Shown: positions 28,833-37,900 of the stretch, one piece after another
Layout of the letters: each line of letters starts with the position of its first letter
Numbering within the stretch: the stretch's first letter is position 1
Program-made: the position numbers and the translations under genes
From: Peptococcaceae bacterium 1198_IL3148
Lineage (GTDB): Bacteria > Bacillota > Desulfotomaculia > Desulfotomaculales > Desulfohalotomaculaceae
Assembly: GCA_036763105.1 (NCBI GenBank)
Contig: JBAIYS010000016.1
Coordinates: 1 to 57,023 of the forward strand
Length of the DNA stretch: 57,023 nt
Reading direction: 5' to 3'
Notes under the pieces: generated by a model
What the model saw: only the letters and a program-made list of their open reading frames with translations
Database searches by the model: none
Told to the model about the DNA's origin: nothing

Positions 28833-29930
28833 ATGTCTAAACGTATATTAAGTATGTTTTTTGCGCTATGCTTTGCCTTGAGTGTCTTTATACCATCAGC
28901 TTTAGCTGCAGAAGATGCTAAGCAATTAACTCTAGATGATGCTATAAAAATGGCTTTGGAACGAAATAGAGATTTAAAAATACAAGACCTGGAAGTAGAA
29001 AAAGCAGAAGAGACCCTTGATGATTCTAGAACTAATGTAAGCAAAGGGAATACACCGACAAGTAACCTCTTGGCTGACCAAGAGACTGTGTTGAATTGGA
29101 CCACTTATCTTAGTGATGAAACTCAATACCGTATAGCGACAAAGCAACTGGAAGCATTAAGACAACAAATGGTTGTGGATGTTAAAACGGCCTACTACGA
29201 TGTCCTAACTGCTGAGAAGAAGTTAACCACAGCAGAAGAAGCTTTAAAATTAGCTAAGCTACAACTGCAACAGGCTCGTATAAAACAAGAAGTTGGTATG
29301 AGTACAAAGGTGGAGGTTCAGGGAGTGGAAACCAGTTACCAAAATGCTAATAAAGATTTGGTTGCTGCCACAAATGCGTTAGATGAAGCTAAAAGCAAAC
29401 TAGCCACGCTTTTAGGTGTCAGTGGTAGTTTTGATTATAGTCTGGTAGATAATTCAAAGTATGAGCAAGTCGATTTCACTTCAAAGGATTATGTTGTTGC
29501 AAAAGCCCTCTCTCAAAGGGTAGAAATATGGGCGGCAGATCGTCTGGCTGAAGTGACGGATAGACTTAAAGATTTTGCTAGCAACTATAAAGTTGGAGAT
29601 ATTGAAGCGAGCATTAAGGATCTAGAAGCAGGTAACGCTAAAGATAAAATGAAGCAACAGGTTGAATCCTTATACCTATCTCTAGAAACATTGGACGAAA
29701 ACTATAAAACCCTAGAGCAAAATGTCAAAACACTAGAAGAGAAAAACCGTGTTGTAAATCTACAATACGAGGTTGGTATGGCCACAGCCCTGCAAAAACA
29801 ACAAACTGAGCAAGAATACAAAGAAAAATTACAGCAAATGAGAGAACTGGTGTACAACTATGATATCGCCAAAACACAACTGCAAGTGCTTACTGGTGAT
29901 GATTTGGTGTCCCACTATAACAAGAAGTAA
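28833..29930 (+). CDS. TolC-like (outer membrane efflux protein family) protein
   Basis: A 365-residue exported protein with a signal peptide (to about ALAAED), then long alpha-helical coiled segments typical of the TolC/OEP family: LTLDDAIKMALERNRDLKIQ, AYYDVLTAEKKLTTAEEALKL and ARIKQEVGMSTKVEVQ. It is shorter than E. coli TolC and the outer-membrane barrel strands are not evident. In a spore-former with SLH proteins, a wall- or membrane-associated helical protein is more likely than an outer-membrane channel. No pump gene is nearby. AAAGGGG precedes the ATG. Confidence 0.75.
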   Translation: MSKRILSMFFALCFALSVFIPSALAAEDAKQLTLDDAIKMALERNRDLKIQDLEVEKAEETLDDSRTNVSKGNTPTSNLLADQETVLNWTTYLSDETQYRIATKQLEALRQQMVVDVKTAYYDVLTAEKKLTTAEEALKLAKLQLQQARIKQEVGMSTKVEVQGVETSYQNANKDLVAATNALDEAKSKLATLLGVSGSFDYSLVDNSKYEQVDFTSKDYVVAKALSQRVEIWAADRLAEVTDRLKDFASNYKVGDIEASIKDLEAGNAKDKMKQQVESLYLSLETLDENYKTLEQNVKTLEEKNRVVNLQYEVGMATALQKQQTEQEYKEKLQQMRELVYNYDIAKTQLQVLTGDDLVSHYNKK

Positions 29931-29938
29931 GTGCTTAT

Positions 29939-29965
29939 AAACTCCCTAATCAGGGAGTTTTTTTC
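29939..29965 (+). terminator. Terminator after the TolC-like gene
   Basis: AAACTCCCT pairs with AGGGAGTTT around AATC, followed by TTTT. Confidence 0.9.
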
Positions 29966-30034
29966 ATGAGTTACAAGACAAACCACAATAACCTTTGAGA
30001 AATTAGCAGGAAAGGAGATGTGTTTGTCTAATTA

Positions 30035-30052
30035 TATAATATGTTTGTCGAA
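30035..30052 (+). promoter_or_regulatory. Candidate -10 and Spo0A box at the head of the polysaccharide locus
   Basis: TATAAT (30035-30040) is followed five bases later by TGTCGAA (30046-30052), the 0A-box core. A related TTTGTCTAA lies at 30023. This is the same order as upstream of the SLH gene. No good -35 is visible. Confidence 0.4.
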
Positions 30053-30075
30053 TATCAGTGATTAGGTGGGGTAAT

Positions 30076-32397
30076 ATGAGTAATACTAAAATGTATAATA
30101 ACCTAGAGGCAAGTGGCAATAATTCTATTCGTAAATTTGCTATTATAATTTTATCTTTAATAATAATTATTACACCTTTCATGCGAGGTTTATTCTTCCC
30201 AGAGGATCAAGTAAAAATATTAATATTTGCTTCGCTGTTGGCCCTTACAGCAGCTTTTTATGTGTGGAGAAGTAGAAGTTATGGCGTTACAAACCTTACA
30301 TTTCTAAGTCACCCCATAGACTTTCTTATACTAGCATTGCCACTAGTGTACATTATTTCAGGCTTTAACGCTGTCAATTTGGGATTATCTGTCGATGAAA
30401 TACTAGTCAATGTTTTATACTTTGTTATCTTTTGGTGTGCCTCAAGGCTGATTATCACCCAAAAATCAGCGGAAGCAGTGTTAGCTGTAATCTTTAGCAC
30501 GGCTTTTGTGTTATCTATTGTGGGTCTAGCGGCTGCTACTGATATTATAGCTATAAAGGATGGCTATATTAATGGTCGTATCTACTCAACGCTGCAATAC
30601 CCAAACGCCCTTGCTTCATACCTAGGGGTAGGTCTATTAATTGGACTATACTTTTTAAACCAGTTTAGCCGTAAAGAAAGTAGCACAATAAAAGATAAAA
30701 GTAAATATATATCTGTAGGCATTTCAATAGTAAGCTTTATAATCTTACTTGTTTTTTGGGCTACCGGTTCCCGCGGTGGATTTTTGGTATTTGCCGCCAC
30801 CTTACCCGTTTTTATATTTTTTAGCTTTAACAAGAAAAGACTATTAATCGAATTTATTATTATTGCCCTAGGGGCAATTCCCAGTTCAACCATGTTTTTA
30901 CGCAGTGTAGAAGCAGGAAACCTAGGCATGGCTTGGCTATGGGTATTGTTAGGCATGCTGGTTGTTTTCATTGCTAAAATTATAATGTGGTTTGTGTATT
31001 CTAGATTTAATAGCAGAAAGCTCAAAATGGCAACTGCCGGTATCTTTGGTTTAGCAGGTGTTTCTGGCCTTGTTTACTTCTTGCTTCAAGGTGGAGTGGG
31101 TAATATTATAAGCCGGTTTTCAAACCTGCGCACAGCCAGTACTCGGGTAGAGTTTATAAGCGCAGCCACTGAGATGATTAAAGAACGCCCATTACTCGGA
31201 TGGGGTGGTGGCGGTTGGCAGGAAATGTACCAATCCTACCTGGGGTATTTTTATAATACAAATGAAGCCCACAGTTATATTTTTCAGGTTGGTGTAGAGA
31301 CCGGTATTATCGGTATGCTGGTAGTGTTGGCAATAGTAGTAGTATTTATCAAATTAGTATTTGACCTAGCTAAGGAGGGATACAGGGATCTAGCTGCTTT
31401 GTTAGGTACCTCTGCTATGTTGGTTTTCGTACACGCTACAATAGACTTTAACCTATCATTGGCAGCCCTTACTATTGTATTGATGGTAATACTAGCAATA
31501 ACTAGAGGTTTATTAATTCAGTACAGCGATGTAAAATCAACTACTGACACTAAAAATAACGTTCAGTTTATAACCTCATTAGCATTAATTGGCGTTGTTA
31601 CTTTAGGTGGGCTAATGCTGTTTTCAGCCAATAAAGCTTTGGCCGCATCTTACAACCATCTAAAATCTAATAACTATGGTTCTGCTATAGACCAAGCGGA
31701 ATGGGCAGTTAGTTTAAACCCCTATAATGCGGAATATAAGTTATATCTATCAGACCTAATGCTTATGGTAGGTGAAAAGCAAAGAGCAGAGCAAGAGTTA
31801 ACTGATGCTATACAAAAAAACCCTTACAATACTGCAGCCAAGCTAAGATTAGCTAACTTTTACTTAAGCCAAAAGGAATTTGACAAGGCCTTAGATGAAA
31901 GCAGAAAAGTAATTGAGTTAGAACCCCTAAGGGGAACACGATATGAACAACATGCTGCTATGTTAGTTAATGTGGTACAGCAACAACTTTATGATAGCAA
32001 AAATGAAGGGATACATAAACATATAAGTGAAATATTAAAACTTCCACAATTAATGAATGACAGATATAACCAACTTAGTGAGACAGAAAAGAGTCTTTGG
32101 ACTGGTGCACCACCCCTTAACAAATTAACACCTAATATGAGGCTACTGTTGGGCCAAGCACGCTGCTATGCTGGTGACTATGATATGGCATTGAAGGAAT
32201 TGGCCCAAGCAGAAAAAGGCGTCAATTCTAAAGATACTAAACTAAAAGGGGAAATACTACTATGGAAGGCTGCTGCTTTAGAAAAAGCAAATGTGATAGA
32301 TGAGTCCAAACAAGCATATGAGAATGCTATAGAGTTGTACCCTAAAGGCGCCGAACTTTACTCAATAATAAAGCAAACTCTAAATAAAATTGATTAA
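30076..32397 (+). CDS. O-antigen ligase/Wzy-like membrane protein with TPR tail
   Basis: A 773-residue protein. About 12 hydrophobic helices fill residues 20-520. The large-loop Wzy_C signature is visible: RPLLGWGGGGWQEMYQSY, then NEAHSYIFQVGVETGIIG. After the last helix come TPR repeats (about 540-650: NNYGSAIDQAEWAVSLNPYN, EFDKALDESRKVIELEP) and more TPR-like pairs to the end. Such proteins polymerise or ligate lipid-linked glycans outside the membrane. The frame opens at GTG 30058, but ATG 30076 follows TAGGTGGGG. It is the first gene of the polysaccharide locus. Confidence 0.85.
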   Translation: MSNTKMYNNLEASGNNSIRKFAIIILSLIIIITPFMRGLFFPEDQVKILIFASLLALTAAFYVWRSRSYGVTNLTFLSHPIDFLILALPLVYIISGFNAVNLGLSVDEILVNVLYFVIFWCASRLIITQKSAEAVLAVIFSTAFVLSIVGLAAATDIIAIKDGYINGRIYSTLQYPNALASYLGVGLLIGLYFLNQFSRKESSTIKDKSKYISVGISIVSFIILLVFWATGSRGGFLVFAATLPVFIFFSFNKKRLLIEFIIIALGAIPSSTMFLRSVEAGNLGMAWLWVLLGMLVVFIAKIIMWFVYSRFNSRKLKMATAGIFGLAGVSGLVYFLLQGGVGNIISRFSNLRTASTRVEFISAATEMIKERPLLGWGGGGWQEMYQSYLGYFYNTNEAHSYIFQVGVETGIIGMLVVLAIVVVFIKLVFDLAKEGYRDLAALLGTSAMLVFVHATIDFNLSLAALTIVLMVILAITRGLLIQYSDVKSTTDTKNNVQFITSLALIGVVTLGGLMLFSANKALAASYNHLKSNNYGSAIDQAEWAVSLNPYNAEYKLYLSDLMLMVGEKQRAEQELTDAIQKNPYNTAAKLRLANFYLSQKEFDKALDESRKVIELEPLRGTRYEQHAAMLVNVVQQQLYDSKNEGIHKHISEILKLPQLMNDRYNQLSETEKSLWTGAPPLNKLTPNMRLLLGQARCYAGDYDMALKELAQAEKGVNSKDTKLKGEILLWKAAALEKANVIDESKQAYENAIELYPKGAELYSIIKQTLNKID

Positions 32398-32425
32398 CTG
32401 CTAACAATATAACAGGGGTAATAAA

Positions 32426-33652
32426 ATGAAAAAAACTACAATATGCATGTTTCTACTTAAAGAAATAAGGTACGATGCTAGGGTTCAAAAAGAAGCTAAA
32501 ACACTAGCAAAAAATGGTCATAAGGTACTGATTTTTTATATTAAAAAGGATAACGCTAACTTTTTGTATCCTGGTGTTACTTTGGTCCCCTTTGGAAAAG
32601 CACAGGTTAAACATAAAAATCTAAGTCCTAAATCTAGGTTTTTATATTCACTAAAAAAACCTTTCCGGTTAGTAAAGAATTTATTAGCATATAAAAGATA
32701 TTTAGATTTTGTAATTAAATGGTTACTAGAGAATGGCTACAAAAGTGATTTAGCTTTCCACTGCCACGACTTACCGGCGCTGCCCATTGGGTTATGTTGT
32801 TCAGCCAAGTTTGGTGGTAAAGTAGTATATGATTCTCATGAGTTATACCCAGAAATGACGGGGCGAGGTAGTTTAGAAAAAATAATATATACATTAATAG
32901 AGAGTAATTTAATTAAACGTGCCGACATAGTTATTTCTGCCAATGAGCCAAGGGCTGAAATAATGAGTAAAAAGTATAAAATTAGTTTGCCAGTAGTAAT
33001 AAAGAACTACCCCGATGAGGAACAAAGTAATAATGCTAATATAAAACTACGAAATCAACTAGGTATAGAAAAAGAAACTGTAATTATCATATACATAGGT
33101 GGACTTCAGGGCGGCCGGGCACTGACTAACTTAGTTGAAGCAATGAATTTTATTGAGTCAGGTGCGGTGTTGCTATTAATCGGTTATGGCAACTTAACAA
33201 CTGCACTGAAAGAAAAAGTTGAAGTTGAAGGTTTAACAGAACGGGTAATAATAATGCCCCCTATAAATCCTTCGGAAATACATGGCTATTTAAAACAAGC
33301 TGATTTGGGTGTAGCTTTTTATGAAAATATAAGCTTAAATAACTGGTTAGCAGCTCCTAATAAAATGTATGATTATATAATGGCAGACACACCGGTGCTT
33401 GTGGGTAATCAACCAGGTATAAGTGAAGAAGTGGCACAATATAATGTTGGGCTAATTTGTGAAACATTAGAGCCAAACGCAATTGCAAAAACCATAACTA
33501 AATATATAACTAATGAAGGCTTAATACAAAAATTAAAGAGTAACTGTAAAGATAATAAACAATTGTTCTTATGGTCAACACAAGAGCAGAAACTATTAAA
33601 TATATACAGTCATTTGGAGAGGGGACTTTTAAGTTGCAAAAAATTTGCGTAG
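32426..33652 (+). CDS. Glycosyltransferase family 4-like
   Basis: A 408-residue GT-B glycosyltransferase. The N-terminal half has KEIRYDARVQKEAKTLAKNG and FHCHDLPALPIG, common in this group. The C-terminal nucleotide-binding half has YIGGLQGGRAL and EPNAIAKTI. Sugar and acceptor cannot be told. It lies 28 bp after the Wzy-like gene, and its last 19 bases overlap wecC. Confidence 0.85.
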   Translation: MKKTTICMFLLKEIRYDARVQKEAKTLAKNGHKVLIFYIKKDNANFLYPGVTLVPFGKAQVKHKNLSPKSRFLYSLKKPFRLVKNLLAYKRYLDFVIKWLLENGYKSDLAFHCHDLPALPIGLCCSAKFGGKVVYDSHELYPEMTGRGSLEKIIYTLIESNLIKRADIVISANEPRAEIMSKKYKISLPVVIKNYPDEEQSNNANIKLRNQLGIEKETVIIIYIGGLQGGRALTNLVEAMNFIESGAVLLLIGYGNLTTALKEKVEVEGLTERVIIMPPINPSEIHGYLKQADLGVAFYENISLNNWLAAPNKMYDYIMADTPVLVGNQPGISEEVAQYNVGLICETLEPNAIAKTITKYITNEGLIQKLKSNCKDNKQLFLWSTQEQKLLNIYSHLERGLLSCKKFA

Positions 33653-34923
33653 TCGGATTAGGATACATAGGCTTACCAACAGCAGCAATGTTTGCAAGTG
33701 CCGGTTTACAAGTTCATGGTGTGGATATCAACACTAAGATCGTTGAAGAAATATCACAGGGTAAATGCCCTTATGTAGAACCCGGTCTGCCAGAGCTTAT
33801 TGAAGAGGCTGTGAGATTAAAAAAGTTGACGGTTAGTACGACGCCAGAAAAAGCTGATGCATTTATACTTTCAGTACCAACCCCCTGCACAAAAGAAAAA
33901 CAAGCTGATATGAAATACTGCAACGAAGCTATGAAGTCGATAATTCCATATTTAGAAGAAGGTAATCTAATTGTCTTGGAATCAACTGTCTATCCAGGTG
34001 CCACCGAGGACGTTGTGATAGCTCAATTAAAAGCCAATGGAATGCAAGACAAAAATATTTATGTTGCACATTGTCCGGAAAGAGTTATACCTGGAAAGAT
34101 TGTTGATGAGTTAGTCAATAACTATCGAGTTATAGGCGGTAATACTAATAAGTCAGCAGAAGTAGCAAAAGAACTTTATAGCTCTTTTGTTAAGGGGCAA
34201 ATGTACACTACTAATCTCAGAACCGCAGAAATGGTTAAATTGATGGAAAACACATTTAGAGATGTTAATATAGCTTTAGCTAATGAAATGGCTAAGATCT
34301 GTGCAAGCTTGGGTATAAATGTTTGGGAAGCAATTTCATTAGCTAATGAACATCCGCGGGTTAACCTGCACCAACCAGGACCAGGGGTAGGGGGACACTG
34401 TATTGCGGTTGATCCTTACTTTATCATTGGAGCAGCCCCGAATTTATCAGAACTAATTACCACTGCACGAAAAATAAATAGCAGTATGCCGGGGTATGTA
34501 GTGGATATTGTTAGTCAAAAAGTGAAGAAAGCCGGAAAAGTTGCGGTGTTAGGGCTAAGCTATAAAGCAAATGTAGATGACACTAGAGAAAGTCCTTCCC
34601 TGGAAATTATTAATTTACTAAAGAAAAAGGGCTATTTAGTAACCGCCTACGATCCCTATGTCCCAACATCTATAGAATTAGAAGAATGTTTAGACCACGC
34701 TGATTGCGTTTTAATAACAGTGGACCATACAAATTTTAAATCACTCAACCCAGAAGTATTTAGCCTATTAGTTGCAAACAAATTAATTATAGATACTAAA
34801 AATATAATTGATCATGATGTGTGGGAAAAAGCGGGATTTGAAGTTATCTTGCTAGGCGATGCCATTAATAAAGATGATGTTAATAATTTTTTTGATAATA
34901 AATCTTTAGCCGCTAATGCCTAA
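33634..34923 (+). CDS. wecC: UDP-N-acetyl-D-mannosamine dehydrogenase (WecC type)
   Basis: A 429-residue nucleotide-sugar dehydrogenase with an N-terminal Rossmann fold (VVGLGYIGLPTA), ESTVYPGATEDV, and the active-site Cys in GPGVGGHCIAVDP. This form of the motif is typical of WecC, which oxidises UDP-ManNAc to UDP-ManNAcA. With the two mnaA copies in the window the pathway from UDP-GlcNAc to UDP-ManNAcA is complete. The frame is open from 33571, but TTG 33634, nine bases after GGAGAGGGG, starts the Rossmann strand. UDP-glucose dehydrogenase is a less likely alternative. Confidence 0.85.
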   Translation: MQKICVVGLGYIGLPTAAMFASAGLQVHGVDINTKIVEEISQGKCPYVEPGLPELIEEAVRLKKLTVSTTPEKADAFILSVPTPCTKEKQADMKYCNEAMKSIIPYLEEGNLIVLESTVYPGATEDVVIAQLKANGMQDKNIYVAHCPERVIPGKIVDELVNNYRVIGGNTNKSAEVAKELYSSFVKGQMYTTNLRTAEMVKLMENTFRDVNIALANEMAKICASLGINVWEAISLANEHPRVNLHQPGPGVGGHCIAVDPYFIIGAAPNLSELITTARKINSSMPGYVVDIVSQKVKKAGKVAVLGLSYKANVDDTRESPSLEIINLLKKKGYLVTAYDPYVPTSIELEECLDHADCVLITVDHTNFKSLNPEVFSLLVANKLIIDTKNIIDHDVWEKAGFEVILLGDAINKDDVNNFFDNKSLAANA

Positions 34924-34989
34924 ACACAACACTATTACTAAATTTTGCGGTTAATGTGTGTCGGGCTAGTAACGAGGAGAGTATAGCAA

Positions 34990-37900
34990 ATGATGAATAA
35001 TCAACAGAATTTTAACACTGAAGCGAAAGAGAAACGACCTGATGTTGTAGAGCTAAGCGTAGGCGATAGCTCTTATCTTTTGGTTACTCCTAACGCAGAT
35101 ACTGACTACATTCAGAAAAAACTACATAACGAGCACACACCATATGAGTTCGAAATGCTTAAGGATATGCAAAATCGCCTTTCAGTAGATGACCTGGTAA
35201 TAGATGTGGGCGCTAATGTTGGTAATCACACCTTATACCTTGCTAGTGTTGTAGGATGTGAGGTTATCGCCATTGAGCCAAATGAAACCCTAGCCGAAGC
35301 AATTATAGAGAGTGCAGCCCTCAATGGCTTAGCGGATCGCGTGCATGTGGAGAAAGTTGCCGCAGCACTCTCCGAAGGATATGGTAGATTTGTCCGTGAG
35401 ATTCAAGAAAATTTAGGTGCTCAATCTGTTGAGTTGGGCGAAGGTAACATTCGTGTGATGCCACTGGACAGTTTGTTGTTACCCAAGCCAGTTAAAGTAA
35501 TCAAGGTTGATGTTGAAGGTATGGAACTTTTGGTGTTGCAAGGAGCAGAAACCTTATTGCGTAACGATCGGCCAATGCTCTATGTAGAATGTCAGACAGA
35601 TAGTGATTTCCGCAGTGTAGTGAATTGGTTGGATACTCTAAATTATGGCTATTGGGACACATTTAACGCTACACCGACACATTTGTTTCTGCCGAATGAA
35701 CAGGTTGATATTCAACGTCGTGTGTCACGCTTGCAGTTTAAGGAAGTGCTAGGTTCTTATCAGGAAAATCAAAAACTTGCAAATTTAAGGGCTAAACTTG
35801 ATAATGCTAATAAAAAGTATCGTGAAGTAAATGAGCGATATGCACAACTCAAAGAACAGTTAAGAAAGGAAGAAAACGCTAGAAAAGTTGCAACCGAGAA
35901 ATTTGTTATGTTACAAGCACAACTTGAAACTGCCGTGCAGGCGTTAAAAAATGAACAGGATGCACGGCAAAAAGAGGTTGCCGAGTTGACTGCAGCAGTA
36001 AAGGCCGATTTAATAGCTACGTATGAAGCACAGAAACAGATCAATAAGATAAAGCCTACACTTGAAGCTGCTACTCAAGCACTAAAAGAAGAGCAAGTTC
36101 TTTTAGAAGAGGCAACGCTGGAGAAGATAATAGAAGAAAAAACGGCAGAATTAAAATCGATCAAACAAAGTCTAGAGCGGGCCAATCAGAAATATCGGGA
36201 AGCCACTGGTGTGCAAATTCCAGCATTGAAATTACAAATTACCAGCTTGCAAAAGCAACTAGCAAAGGTTACAGCTGAGCGGCTATCAATAGAGAAAAGG
36301 CTAATCAAAACCCGTGCCAGCCTTACGTATCAACTTGGCTATCAAATTAAAATGGCGGCCACCTCTGTGCGAGGATTTGTTCGTCTACCACTGGCTCTTT
36401 GGCGAATATATAAACAGGCCAAAAAACGTCGTGGGATTTCACAAAAAAAAATTGTTGAAACAGACCAGAACAGGCCGTCACAGCACAAGAAAAAGTTCCT
36501 TCGGCCACAGATAAATCCACAAGTGACACCAGCACTAATCAAAGAAGAGAACCAGTCACAGGTAAAAGCATTGCAGGTTCAAGGTAATCGGACCACAATT
36601 AAGGTCGCCTGCATTATGGACGACTTCTCATTTGGATGTTATCAGCCTGAGTGCAGACTACATCAACTTACTCCGGACAACTGGCAGGCAGAACTAGAAA
36701 GTTTCCAACCAGAAATATTGTTTATAGAATCCGCTTGGCGTGGTAAAGACGGACTTTGGGGTGGTAAGGTTGGGCATAAAAGTTCGGAGCTACAAGACAT
36801 AGTTCGATGGTGCAAAGATCGTTCTATACCAACAGTGTTCTGGAACAAGGAAGACCCAGTTCATTTCCAGACCTTTCTAAACACTGCAAAACTGTTTGAT
36901 TACGTTTTTACTACCGATATTGACTGTATCCATCGATACAAAGCAGCGTTGGGCCATGAGAGGGTTTACTTATTGCCCTTTGCCTGCCAACCTGCGGTGC
37001 ATAATCCTATTGAGCTTTACCGGCGCAAGGATGCTATTAGTTTTGCAGGTGCCTACTATGTGCGTTATCCAGAACGAACCCGGGATTTGGAAAGCTTTTT
37101 GCAAGCGTTGCCAGAGTTTAGACCTGTTGAAATTTATGATCGTAATTATGGAAAAGACGATCCAAATTATCAGTTCCCGGCTGAGTATCAGCCTTATATT
37201 GTTGGCACCTTGCCCTTTGATAAGATAGATATTGCTTATAAAGGCTATCAGTATGCAATTAACCTGAACTCTATCAAACAATCGCAATCAATGTTTGCAC
37301 GCCGTGTGTTTGAGCTACTGGCGTCCAACACCATCACGATTAGCAATTTTTCACGTGGCTTGCGATTAATGTTTGGTGATCTGGTTATTACCTCGGATAA
37401 TGGTAACCAGTTAGTTCAGCGGTTGCGAAATGTGGTTGATAATCCTGAAAAAGTAGGTAAGTTTAGGTTGGCTGCTCTACGCAAGGTTATGCAGAAACAC
37501 ACCTACCAACAGCGGTTACATTATATTCTTGCTAAAGTAAGGGGCAAAGCAATAGAAAAAAGTTTTCCAGAGATTGCGGTATTGGCAAAGGCGACAAATC
37601 AAGCTGAAGCCGACAGGTTAACTGAACAGTTTTTGGCACAAACCCACCCGACAATAAGCATGACATTGGTTACTACTGATAATGTACGGAAAATAGATGA
37701 TGAGCGGGTGCAGTATATAACTGAAAATGAAGTTGCGGATACTCAGGTAAGCGACGTTGCACGTGGTGCTACTTGGCTTACATGCATGTGCGCCAAAGAT
37801 TATTATGGCCCCAACTATTTACTGGATATTGCTCTTGCGACACATTACAGTTGTGCTGAACTCATTGGTAAAGCGGCTTACTATGAGGTTGCCGATAAGA

